Source: a virus. Taken from it: 21,742 nucleotides of DNA. Each line of letters begins with the position of its first letter. Positions within the stretch are counted from its first letter, which is position 1. The position numbers were made by a program, and so were the translations under genes. The notes beneath the pieces were generated by a model that saw nothing but the letters and a program-made list of their open reading frames with translations, was not told the DNA's origin and ran no database searches. This document shows positions 7,740 to 15,033 of this stretch, in pieces. The stretch covers positions 1 through 21,742 of IMG/VR virus record IMGVR_UViG_3300037493_000288, one strand, 5' to 3'.

Positions 7740-9433
7740 AATGCGCCAGCACCTAATCCAGTAATTGCTTTCTTAGCTTGGTAGTTTTTATATTGACGTT
7801 GCAATTTCACTTTCTCACCATCGCTTAATCCTTTTTTAGCGGCATAGCCATCAGGAGTCATGGTGTCAGGGTTAAAGCCAATAAAGCTAGTTTTCATAGA
7901 ATCATAAGCATTAGTCTGTGATTTTTTAGCCTCTTGGAATTGTTCTGATTTAGGGTATTCTTTAATAGCTAATTCTACTGCTTCATTAGGACTATACTTT
8001 AATGAGCCGTCAGGATTAGTAGTATTACGTAAGCCATCGGCTAATTCATTAATACTTTGAATACGTTTAGCAGTAGGCAAATCAACTGGAGACATTGGGT
8101 CTTCAGCAGCGCCAGCGGCTATTCTAACTTTAGCTTTATTATTAGCAACAACTTTACTTGCCATGCTTGTAATCAAAGAAGCACGTTGTTTTCTTGATAG
8201 AGTTGGGTATAGCGCATTTAATTGCGTTTCAGATGTAATGCGACCATAGATAATATCTGCTTCTGCATGAGCGCTAACTAATGGGTCACCTTTAGCTTCA
8301 TCGTCACCTTTAGGATTTAATACGCTATCAAGAGTAGATTGCGTAATAGCATTGCGCTTAAATAAATCTCTAGCTAAATTACGTTTGTCTTTGCTATTAT
8401 CGGGCAATTCATATAGCCGAATAACGTCATTGTTATCTTTTTCTTTGTTTTGCAATTTTGTATAATCTTCGGCTTGTTTACTAGCGTTAATTACATCACT
8501 CCAAGCAAGTAAAGAATTCTGTCTAACCTTTTTCTTTTCTTCTTCAGGCAGGCTTGCATATAACGCTGATGACTCACCAAAGTCACCTGCTCTAATCTTT
8601 TGTGCGGCAGTAACAATATCCTTTGCATACGCATCAGATGTAGCAACCTCAGTAAAATGATTTAACTTAATAGCATTAAATTCTTTTTTAAATTCATTAG
8701 CTTTAAGTTGAGCAAATTCTGTACCGCCTTCACGCGCTTGTTCATACACACGTTTAAACAATAAGTTTTCAGCTTCATCAAGTAATGCTGGGTCAGTGAT
8801 AGTGGCAACCATAGCCTTGGCAGCTCTCGCGCTATACACTAAATTTTCTTCAGCCAATATTTGTTGGTCGTTAATATAATCAGCAGTAAGTTTCTTTGTC
8901 GCTTCTTTATAAAACGCACCAGCAGTAGCGCCCATAGATTGTTTAAATCTAACAGCAGACTCAGGGCTAATATTAGCTAATGGCTTTTCAAACCCAGTAA
9001 CAGCAGACTCAAACTTTTGCTTAATCTCACTTGGGTCTGTTAATTCACGACGCTCTACTTGAGAAAGAATATCTGTTAATGCAGCTTGTCCATGAACTTC
9101 AAGCTGTGAACGTAATTGCTCACCTTGAAACTTGCGTAATGTATCTTCCCAAATCTGACCGCCACCACTAGCTTTAATTAAATCTTCAGCGTTGATACCA
9201 TTAGATTGAGCGTTCTTTAACTGGTCAATTGTAATTGGATTATCTAGCGCAAACTGTTCTGCTTGTTTGGCTGTAGTCTTGCCAATCTCAGTAAAGGCAT
9301 AGTTAGATAACCTGTCTAACTGGTTAGATAAGGCTTGTGATTGCTTAAAGGACTCACGCACATTGGCAAAGTCTAACTGAGGTAAATCAGAATAGACTCG
9401 ACCAGTAGATTGGTATCTTGGTAAATCAGCCAT
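7736..9433 (-). CDS. Internal virion / DNA-ejection protein (gp15-like, 565 aa)
   Basis: A long, almost wholly alpha-helical, Lys/Glu/Ala/Gln-rich protein with no transmembrane helix, in the place of T7 gp15. It begins MADLPRYQSTGRVYSDLPQLDFANVRESFKQ-like sequence, typical of this class (PRYQ..G.... followed by a helical domain). In T7 the gp15 protein forms a ring that builds the periplasmic tunnel with gp14 and gp16; here it would have the same task (inference). T7 gp15 is longer, about 750 residues. A frame is open back to 9448, but I chose the ATG at 9433. It overlaps the upstream stop as TAATG, has GGAG nine bases ahead, and gives the expected MADLPRYQ start. The 3' end overlaps the next gene by four bases. 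Confidence 0.75.
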   Translation of the reverse strand: MADLPRYQSTGRVYSDLPQLDFANVRESFKQSQALSNQLDRLSNYAFTEIGKTTAKQAEQFALDNPITIDQLKNAQSNGINAEDLIKASGGGQIWEDTLRKFQGEQLRSQLEVHGQAALTDILSQVERRELTDPSEIKQKFESAVTGFEKPLANISPESAVRFKQSMGATAGAFYKEATKKLTADYINDQQILAEENLVYSARAAKAMVATITDPALLDEAENLLFKRVYEQAREGGTEFAQLKANEFKKEFNAIKLNHFTEVATSDAYAKDIVTAAQKIRAGDFGESSALYASLPEEEKKKVRQNSLLAWSDVINASKQAEDYTKLQNKEKDNNDVIRLYELPDNSKDKRNLARDLFKRNAITQSTLDSVLNPKGDDEAKGDPLVSAHAEADIIYGRITSETQLNALYPTLSRKQRASLITSMASKVVANNKAKVRIAAGAAEDPMSPVDLPTAKRIQSINELADGLRNTTNPDGSLKYSPNEAVELAIKEYPKSEQFQEAKKSQTNAYDSMKTSFIGFNPDTMTPDGYAAKKGLSDGEKVKLQRQYKNYQAKKAITGLGAGAL

Positions 9434-9924
9434 TATGCTGGACTCCATTTGCCTTCAACGACGGGGGCTTTTGTTGTTGCTGTACCGGGTCTACCACTTT
9501 GGTATGAAGCAGCAGCCATCCCAAGTTTGCCAATAGCATCAAAGTAAGAACCTGTAATAGCATCTTTTGCCGCCTCGTTTAACATGTTAGATTGCACTTC
9601 ACCAAACGACAATGCTGATTTAGCACCTTCTTGCAATACTGCTACGTCTTTACCTGCAACCTTAGTATTACGCTCTTGAACCAATTTAGCTGAGCCTGAG
9701 AAGCCTGATACGCCACCAGCAAAACCTTTAGCTGCAGCAGTAGCATTATTCTGTAACACTCTGTCTAATACCGAGTTAGCTTGTTGCTCATACTGCAGAG
9801 CATCACGACTAGCCTTTAATGTGGCTTGCTGTGCCTGCATGCGATACATTGACGCTTGGTCTTTGCCTTGGCGTATAGAGCCAACAGCAGATACAACGGC
9901 GGCGGCGGCGGCTACATATTGCAT
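9433..9924 (-). CDS. Internal virion protein (gp14-like, 163 aa)
   Basis: A small ejection protein in the place of T7 gp14. It starts with a short hydrophobic Ala/Val segment (MQYVAAAAAVVSAVGSI), followed by a basic residue and a long Gln/Ala/Lys-rich helix (QGKDQASMYRMQAQQATLKASRDALQ region). Then come a glycine-rich turn (GFAGGVSGFSGSAK) and a further helix containing ERNTK and QSNMLNEAAKDA. This layout is usual for gp14-type proteins, which in T7 span the outer membrane as a pore. The hydrophobic N-terminus fits membrane insertion. The length is close to T7 gp14 (196 residues). The Shine-Dalgarno AAGGA stands well before the ATG, and the stop overlaps the gp15-like start. Confidence 0.8.
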   Translation of the reverse strand: MQYVAAAAAVVSAVGSIRQGKDQASMYRMQAQQATLKASRDALQYEQQANSVLDRVLQNNATAAAKGFAGGVSGFSGSAKLVQERNTKVAGKDVAVLQEGAKSALSFGEVQSNMLNEAAKDAITGSYFDAIGKLGMAAASYQSGRPGTATTKAPVVEGKWSPA

Positions 9925-9926
9925 AA

Positions 9927-11918
9927 TTAAGTTCCTTGATGTACGGCTATTTTATATTCCATCCCAAGCAAAGTAAACTTGAGTGGATATGTTTGTGTAA
10001 TTGTAATCTTAGCTTCATTGCTATAGCCAAGAATACCATGCAATACTTTAGTGCCAGTAAACTCTGGAATGTCAGTATCAAGTATACCAGCAGTATCAAA
10101 TGTCCTAAACGGAACTTCAACGCCATTTACCTTCATGTGCTGAGTCTCTAACACCAAAGCATTAACTTCAACAATGCGCTTCTTAAAGCCAACTCGCGTT
10201 CCAGTTTGCAACTTAATGTCCACTGGCATAGTCCTAGCTTCTACCGCAATGGGTAATCCAGCCTCATAACTCGCTGTAGATGACCTTGGAATCGTCACAG
10301 TGCCACCAGCACCGACGACCTCATCAGCTTGAACCAATCCATCCAACAACAAGTTAATCGTCTTTCCTACGAGGTGTGAGACGGTCAATGATGAAATAAT
10401 TCCACCAGACTGAGCGCAGTCAGTAAGTAGCGTATTGTCAAATCTTTCTACATAATATTGAACCACACCATTAATCGTACGCTTGACAACGGTATAGATA
10501 GTAGTAATGTCAACGCCAATCTCTTGGAACTCACCGCCAGTAGTTATAAACTCTGATGGGGCAATCACATTCTCTACACGCAATAATGAGTAAGCGGCTA
10601 TGGTGCCATCTGTCGCATTGACAATAAGCAACAAGTCATTTTCATCCGTGTCCACTGCTTTCCGCAATGCCATACGTTTAGGCGCTTTTAACAAGTGACC
10701 TGATAGCAATGAAATCTTACTGGTAATATACGTAAGTTGCGTATCGCTAAATGACACTTCGCTTAGGGCTTTGCCTTGACGTTGGATAAATAACGTGCCT
10801 GCGTCTAGCAATTGAACCCTAATGCCTGGCTTGCTACCATTACGGCCTGCACTGTTCACAAAGAATGATGCTGGGGTAATTGGCTCTAAGCCTTGTTGTG
10901 GCACATAGAACTCGCCACCAGTAGTAAACACTTGCAAGTCACGACCACTAATCATATCGACAATGGCGTTAAATGTATTGGTATCTAGCGTCGCTTCTAC
11001 AGCGTCATCATCAAAACCTTCTGTAGGCTCAAAGTCAAAGAACTGCCCTACACGGCTACCCCATATTGTTGATGGCCTTGTCTTGCTACCACCAAAGAAT
11101 AATCGGCCTTGATGGAATGTAACTGAGCGTGGATAACCGCGAGTTGATGACCATACATCTTCATAGCCAGTTTCTAAATCCCAGCTACCTGATGCAATGG
11201 CTGTAGTATTAAAGAATGGGAACTCTACAACGGCATTGACTACAGTGCTACTGGTATAGGCAACAATCTTAGCTCTGCCTTGTGGCGTAGCATTGATGTA
11301 TTGACCAACGTGGCCTGAGTTAAATACACCTGCAGACGCAGTAAGTGTAACCTTACCCGATACAGATGATGGAGTTAATGTCGCTGCTGGGTTAGTTACG
11401 GTAACAGAGAACGCATACTTAGGAACGCTATCAAACGCTAAGGCGGATGCTGTCCAAGATGAGTCACTGCCACCACGGACAATCTTAACTGGAGCAATGG
11501 TCTCTTGTGTAACGATAAGCGTATCAGCAGATTGTGTCCAGCACATATCGTTCAATACTGACGAACCAATAGTTGTTACTAAGTATGGGTTGCCAGTACC
11601 ATTTATGTTACTAATTAATGAGCCATTCTTAAATACATACATGCGATTATGCGTAAAGCACAACATGTAGCTATCAGAAGTGGAGAACTCAAACGCAACT
11701 AAGCGTGAGCCATTGCCAGCAGACTCAGTTCCAGAGTTAGGTAATGCTGTAACGTAACGTGTACCGGGTCTGCGAGTGATGCCGCCTTGTGGTTGGCAGA
11801 CTACATTGGTTGCTTTCTCTAACGCATTGCCGTAAGACTTTAAGTCATTACGCGCACGGATTAATGGGTCAAGCTCACCAGCCGTGAAGTTTGTCTGCAT
11901 TGTGACAAAGCGAGCCAT
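9927..11918 (-). CDS. Tail tubular protein B / nozzle (gp12-like, 663 aa)
   Basis: The nozzle of the short tail, built on the gatekeeper ring. The N-terminus carries the family hallmark: NFTAGELDPLIRARNDLKSY, then CQPQGGITRRPGTRYV (roughly residues 9-55). The mid-region has GYPRSVTFHQGRLFFGGS followed by RPSTIWGSRVGQFFDF, the second hallmark of gp12-type proteins. Further on come FTTGGEFYVPQQG and ALSEVSFSDTQLTYIT, also typical. T7 gp12 is 794 residues, so this is a shorter member. The Shine-Dalgarno is GAGGATAG before ATG. It sits three bases after the gatekeeper stop, so the two tail-tube genes are read together. The family assignment rests on clear motifs, not only on position. Confidence 0.92.
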   Translation of the reverse strand: MARFVTMQTNFTAGELDPLIRARNDLKSYGNALEKATNVVCQPQGGITRRPGTRYVTALPNSGTESAGNGSRLVAFEFSTSDSYMLCFTHNRMYVFKNGSLISNINGTGNPYLVTTIGSSVLNDMCWTQSADTLIVTQETIAPVKIVRGGSDSSWTASALAFDSVPKYAFSVTVTNPAATLTPSSVSGKVTLTASAGVFNSGHVGQYINATPQGRAKIVAYTSSTVVNAVVEFPFFNTTAIASGSWDLETGYEDVWSSTRGYPRSVTFHQGRLFFGGSKTRPSTIWGSRVGQFFDFEPTEGFDDDAVEATLDTNTFNAIVDMISGRDLQVFTTGGEFYVPQQGLEPITPASFFVNSAGRNGSKPGIRVQLLDAGTLFIQRQGKALSEVSFSDTQLTYITSKISLLSGHLLKAPKRMALRKAVDTDENDLLLIVNATDGTIAAYSLLRVENVIAPSEFITTGGEFQEIGVDITTIYTVVKRTINGVVQYYVERFDNTLLTDCAQSGGIISSLTVSHLVGKTINLLLDGLVQADEVVGAGGTVTIPRSSTASYEAGLPIAVEARTMPVDIKLQTGTRVGFKKRIVEVNALVLETQHMKVNGVEVPFRTFDTAGILDTDIPEFTGTKVLHGILGYSNEAKITITQTYPLKFTLLGMEYKIAVHQGT

Positions 11919-11921
11919 CTA

Positions 11922-12536
11922 CTATCCTCGTACAGAAATTAGAGAGAAGTCTTTAATGCTATTTGCTGGCTGGTTTTGACCATCAATGTTCATGGCAGTA
12001 CGCATATAACCACCACGACCGTTCTCACCAGGAGAACCTACTGCTACGCCTTGCCAATAAGCAGCTTTTTCTGTTTGGTCTGTGATAGGGATTGATATGT
12101 GCCATGCTGTTAGATACTTGAGTAACTGAATAAACCACACAGGCATTTCAGTCTCAGGGGTGTAATACTGGTAATCGACATAGATTATTTCTTCGTTAGT
12201 CAACAACTTAGAACCCATGATACGGTAGCCAACAATTGGCATTTCGCTCACACCACTAGAATTGTATACAGCACGTGGCGCACCAAGCCTATCAGCAGGC
12301 ATTTGGTATTCGTATTTAAATTCGTTGGTTGGAGTTGTTACTAGACGAGCAAGCTGTGTCTTTTTGAATGAGAAGCTCCATGGATAAATCATCAGAGCTT
12401 GGTCACGAATATCTGGGTATAGGCGGTCACATACAGAGGCCTCATCTGTGCCTTCAGTAAATGATGTGATAGGTTTTGCACCTAGCATTAACAATGCGTC
12501 AGAACAAATTGAAACGCCTGAATCACCTGCAGCCAT
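11922..12536 (-). CDS. Tail tubular protein A / gatekeeper (gp11-like, 204 aa)
   Basis: The adaptor ring between portal and nozzle. The N-terminus has the family pattern: VSICSDALLMLGAKPITSF, then EASVCDRLYPDIRDQALMIYPWSFS (C.......YP..R...L...PW.F). It is followed by KTQLARL..... and YEYQMPADRL, and later YYTPETEMPVWFIQLLKYLTAW. The length matches T7 gp11 (196 residues). A frame is open to 12563, but I start at the ATG at 12536. It has a strong AGAGGT Shine-Dalgarno seven bases ahead and gives MAAGDSGVSICSDAL. The longer start would also run into the terminator hairpin just upstream. This is the first gene after that terminator, so its expression must depend on read-through or on an unseen promoter. 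Confidence 0.9.
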   Translation of the reverse strand: MAAGDSGVSICSDALLMLGAKPITSFTEGTDEASVCDRLYPDIRDQALMIYPWSFSFKKTQLARLVTTPTNEFKYEYQMPADRLGAPRAVYNSSGVSEMPIVGYRIMGSKLLTNEEIIYVDYQYYTPETEMPVWFIQLLKYLTAWHISIPITDQTEKAAYWQGVAVGSPGENGRGGYMRTAMNIDGQNQPANSIKDFSLISVRG

Positions 12537-12550
12537 ATATACCTCTACAT

Positions 12551-12584
12551 AAATAAAAGCCACCCTACCTTTTGGGCAGGGTAG
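12551..12584 (-). terminator. Intrinsic terminator after the capsid genes
   Basis: On the minus strand a ten-pair stem CTACCCTGCC / GGTAGGGTGG (two G-T wobbles) closes a CAAAA loop and is followed at once by CTTTTATTT. It lies between the 92-residue capsid companion and the gatekeeper gene. Its position matches the T7 terminator T-phi, which sits after the capsid gene and is only partly efficient. Confidence 0.85.
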
Positions 12585-12599
12585 CTAGTTTGTTACTTC

Positions 12600-12878
12600 T
12601 TAGTCAGAATCGGTGTTAGCCAATACTGTGCCATCATTTACATCCACAACGCCAGAAGCGTTAGAAAGAACGTAATATAAAGCAGCAACAGCAGTAGTGC
12701 CTGTTGATGTTACGCCATAGATTAAATCACCTACGCTTAATACTGTAGACAAGTCGTTGAAATAGCCAGATGTATTAACATCAGCTAAAGCATCAGTAGT
12801 CTTGTAAGCGTAAATTGCAGGTGAATTACCAGCTTTAGAAGCTGCGATTGTTGAAAAACCAGTTTTTGAATATGCCAT
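12600..12878 (-). CDS. Capsid-companion virion protein (92 aa), possibly decoration
   Basis: A 92-residue protein starting MAYSKTGFSTIAASKAGNSPAIYAYKTTDALADV and ending VNDGTVLANTDSD. It is beta-rich with many Thr/Ser/Gly residues and has no transmembrane helix. The pattern 'YKT.D.lADV...GYF......l..GDlIy......' is one I recall from small proteins next to capsid genes of many phages, with no proven function. It is read in the same transcript as the major capsid protein (12-base gap, strong AGGGG Shine-Dalgarno) and is followed by a terminator. It should therefore be made in high amount, which fits a head decoration or other abundant head protein (inference). It is in the same frame as the capsid gene but separated by two TAA codons, so it is not a frameshift extension. 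Confidence 0.75.
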   Translation of the reverse strand: MAYSKTGFSTIAASKAGNSPAIYAYKTTDALADVNTSGYFNDLSTVLSVGDLIYGVTSTGTTAVAALYYVLSNASGVVDVNDGTVLANTDSD

Positions 12879-12890
12879 TATTTATTCCCC

Positions 12891-13733
12891 TTAACTTTCA
12901 CGAGCAACAATAGACACAATACCTTCTGCGTCGATAACAGTTGCGCCAGCAGAAAGCATAGAAGCAACCAAGAAAGATGTTTTTTCTGGGATGTAATTGA
13001 TTTCTGTTTTTGGAGCAATGCCTTCACCGTAGCCGATAGCATCTTTGTGGAATGCAAAACATGTGCGGTCTAATGAACCATCAATTGCTAAACCACCTTC
13101 TGTACGGTCGCCAATTACATGGAATTTAAAACCTAAGAATGTATCTAGTTCACCGTTTACTAATGCTTTAACAGTATTGAAGTCAGAGCTAGTTACTGCT
13201 GTCTCTGCCAATAATGATTGTAAACCATTAGAGTGAATGATAATGCCACGGTCTGTAGGTGGAACGTTGTTTTTGTCCATCAAGCCTTTTGCTTGACGAA
13301 GTTTAGCTACGTTCATGTTAGTGTCAGTACCACCAATATCATTAGAAACTGTTAATGATGTACCTGATGCTGCTAATGCGGCTAAGATAAGTTGGTCTTG
13401 ACGACGACCAATAGCGTTGCCTAATACTTGAACAAGCTCTGAACGCTCATCAAAGTTTACTTTTACTTGAGAGAAAATGTCGCTATACTCTGCGGCAATC
13501 CAATCTTCTAGTGTTAATGTAACGTTAGAAAAACCAACGTTTAACGGTGTAACATCTGTTTGACCAACACGAGGTGTAGCAACGCCACGACCTACTTTTG
13601 GAAACTTAACTGTAGAACCTTCTACCCCACGACGCTGACGTACAGCACCTACCAACATTGCTTTGCCTTGGTATGCTTGTTTAACTTCTGCGTCAAAGAG
13701 GGTTACAAAGGCATTTGATAATGAAATGCTCAT
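12891..13733 (-). CDS. Major capsid protein (280 aa)
   Basis: The head shell protein. It starts MSISLSNAFVTLFDAEVKQAYQ, then has KAMLVGAVRQRRGVEGSTVKFPKVG, an early segment like the N-arm and E-loop of HK97-fold capsids. Later come DERSELVQVLGNAIGRRQDQLILAAL and LRQAKGLMDKNNVPPTDRGIIIHS, then FHVIGDR and AFHKDAIGYGEG. The 'R.Q.....V.....D...L...G.......DRG.' plan is familiar from phage capsid proteins of about 280-340 residues. It is shorter than T7 gp10A (345 residues), and no slippery-site extension is seen. Its neighbours (scaffold upstream, small head protein downstream) agree. The Shine-Dalgarno is CAGGAG six to seven bases before ATG. The gene lies in its own cassette between two intrinsic terminators, which suggests separately boosted expression. 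Confidence 0.9.
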   Translation of the reverse strand: MSISLSNAFVTLFDAEVKQAYQGKAMLVGAVRQRRGVEGSTVKFPKVGRGVATPRVGQTDVTPLNVGFSNVTLTLEDWIAAEYSDIFSQVKVNFDERSELVQVLGNAIGRRQDQLILAALAASGTSLTVSNDIGGTDTNMNVAKLRQAKGLMDKNNVPPTDRGIIIHSNGLQSLLAETAVTSSDFNTVKALVNGELDTFLGFKFHVIGDRTEGGLAIDGSLDRTCFAFHKDAIGYGEGIAPKTEINYIPEKTSFLVASMLSAGATVIDAEGIVSIVARES

Positions 13734-13942
13734 AATGTATCTCCTGATAACGAATTAAAATAAAGTTTTGTGCTGTGGTGTGCCACCGAGATGGGCCGTT
13801 GCTTGCTACTTACGGAAGCCAATCGTCAAGGTTACTTGAGTTTGGGGTCAATTTAATGATATGCCCACGCTCTTTATAACACAAGTAATAAGTAAATACA
13901 ATTATTATTTGCAGATTGATAAGAAATATTTATGATTAGGAC
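13734..13942 (-). other. Capsid-gene leader region without coding potential
   Basis: About 209 bases between the upstream terminator and the capsid start hold no plausible gene. On the minus strand the first part is very A+T-rich and contains a candidate promoter. The later part has several small inverted repeats. TCAAG-TAAC-CTTGA (13826-13839) is framed by CCAA and TTGG, and GGTG-GCA-CACC lies at 13777-13787. The region ends in AGGAG before the capsid ATG. A structured 5' untranslated region of about 130 nt is plausible. Confidence 0.55.
13873..13901 (-). promoter_or_regulatory. Candidate sigma-70-like promoter for the capsid gene
   Basis: On the minus strand TTGTAT (13896-13901), a 17-base spacer, and TATAAA (13873-13878) lie just after the terminator of the preceding unit and about 140 bases before the capsid ATG. 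The -10 box is good (five of six) and the -35 is weak (three of six). In such an A+T-rich stretch it could be chance, but its position after a terminator supports it. Confidence 0.4.
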
Positions 13943-13970
13943 AAAAAAATACCCAACCGAAGCTGGGTAT
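13943..13970 (-). terminator. Strong intrinsic terminator after the scaffold gene
   Basis: On the minus strand a nine-pair stem ATACCCAGC / GTTGGGTAT (one G-T wobble) closes a TTCG loop inside C and G, the very stable C(UUCG)G tetraloop. It is followed directly by seven T. It lies 17 bases beyond the scaffold stop and would end the terminase-portal-scaffold transcript before the capsid leader. Confidence 0.9.
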
Positions 13971-13987
13971 CGTTCTTACGGTTGCAG

Positions 13988-14761
13988 TTAATTGAACGCT
14001 TGGTTAAACATTCTTTCAACTTTGGTGCGGTAAGCTGCATCAGTTTTATAACGTGGGTCAGCAACCATACCCATTAGCTCGTCTTTAGATGGTGCGCCAT
14101 CAATAGGAGCAGACTGTGTAGGAATACGGCCTTCGTATGCTTCACGTAGTTTAGTCAATGCTTGAATACCTTTTGCGGTACCGCCCATAAACTTGAACTC
14201 CTCAAAGTCATCCTTGCCCCAAATGCCTTTCTGCACTAAGCCACCTGCCCACTCTGTCATGCCTTTAATGATAACGTCAGCATTAGGGCCTAGCGCTTTC
14301 TTCTCGGCAGCGGCATCAAACTTAGCTTGTTGTTGTACTGCGCCAGCCTTCTCAATCACGCCACCAACTAAAGCATCAAGAGCTACTTGGCTTACGCCAT
14401 ACTCTTTAGCCCATCCTGATACGTGTTGACGAACTGGGTCGTCTTCAGGTGTTTCGCCAAATGCAGTAAAGTCATAGTTGCCATCTTCAGGCGCTTTATG
14501 TTTACCTTGGCTAATTTGCTTACGTAAATCTGTCCATGATTTTGCTATGGCTTCCAAGTCAGGCTCGGAGTCGTCTTTCTTCCAGAAATTCTCAGGCCAC
14601 CAATCTGGGCGCTCTAATGGTGAGTCATCTTCCGGTGCTTGTAGGTGACTAATTTCTGATTTGTTTGTATCTACTGGTTGATTACTTTCTAGTGAAATAC
14701 TGTCCAATAAGCCTTCGGCAGGTTGTTCTCCGCCTTGGGGTTGGGTATTTTCGTCTGTCAT
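13988..14761 (-). CDS. Capsid scaffolding protein (257 aa)
   Basis: An internal scaffold that shapes the procapsid and leaves before packaging. It starts with an acidic, Gln/Pro/Glu-rich, probably disordered segment (residues 1-50). The signature RPDWWPENFW is followed by D.EAIAKSWTDLRKQIS and KHKAPEDGNYDF (about 52-100), familiar from scaffold proteins of T7-type and other podoviruses. Helices rich in Ala/Gln follow (VIEKAGAVQQQAKFDAAAEK). A short positively charged C-terminal helix comes last (DPRYKTDAAYRTKVERMFNQ), as expected for capsid binding. The length is near T7 gp9 (307 residues). It lies directly before the capsid gene. The ATG overlaps the preceding stop, with AAGGA upstream. A strong terminator follows, so scaffold and capsid are probably on separate transcripts. 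Confidence 0.88.
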   Translation of the reverse strand: MTDENTQPQGGEQPAEGLLDSISLESNQPVDTNKSEISHLQAPEDDSPLERPDWWPENFWKKDDSEPDLEAIAKSWTDLRKQISQGKHKAPEDGNYDFTAFGETPEDDPVRQHVSGWAKEYGVSQVALDALVGGVIEKAGAVQQQAKFDAAAEKKALGPNADVIIKGMTEWAGGLVQKGIWGKDDFEEFKFMGGTAKGIQALTKLREAYEGRIPTQSAPIDGAPSKDELMGMVADPRYKTDAAYRTKVERMFNQAFN

Positions 14762-15033
14762 TTAATTTCCTTTGCTTGTTTAATCCGTGCTTCTAAATCC
14801 CTAATGACGCTTACTTGACCTTCTCTGTAATAAGCGAAACTAGAATCAGCCCCCGGCACGGCAACGGGATGCTCTATATGAGTAGTGCGTAACCATTCCA
14901 TTAACTTCTTACCATCTTCGTTAGATGCTAACACGCGATGGCATAACTTAGCTAAGTCATCACGCGCTTGCTCTACATCTCGAATGTCTCTAGCTTGAAA
15001 CTCAAGCCCTTCCCATCCATCAAGTGCTGCCAT
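14758..15033 (-). CDS. Bbp19-like phage protein (91 aa)
   Basis: A 91-residue helical protein. Its core CHRVLASNEDGKKLMEWLRTTHIEH, followed by SFAYYREGQVSVIRDLEARI, has the 'F....G..vL.wL......, ...Y.eG.r..i..i...l' pattern of Bbp19-like proteins, named after Bordetella phage BPP-1 and usually found between portal and scaffold or capsid genes. That is exactly its place here. Its molecular function is not established; a role in head assembly is inferred from position. No transmembrane helix or enzymatic motif is seen. The start overlaps the portal stop as TAATG, with AAAGG nine bases upstream, and the end overlaps the scaffold start. The assignment to this family is from memory of the pattern. 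Confidence 0.75.
   Translation of the reverse strand: MAALDGWEGLEFQARDIRDVEQARDDLAKLCHRVLASNEDGKKLMEWLRTTHIEHPVAVPGADSSFAYYREGQVSVIRDLEARIKQAKEIK

Noticed and set aside
12879-12893. Frameshift or read-through extension of the capsid protein into the 92-residue frame, as in T7 gp10B
   Set aside because: Both genes are in the same frame but separated by two in-frame TAA codons, and the second has its own AGGGG ribosome site and ATG.
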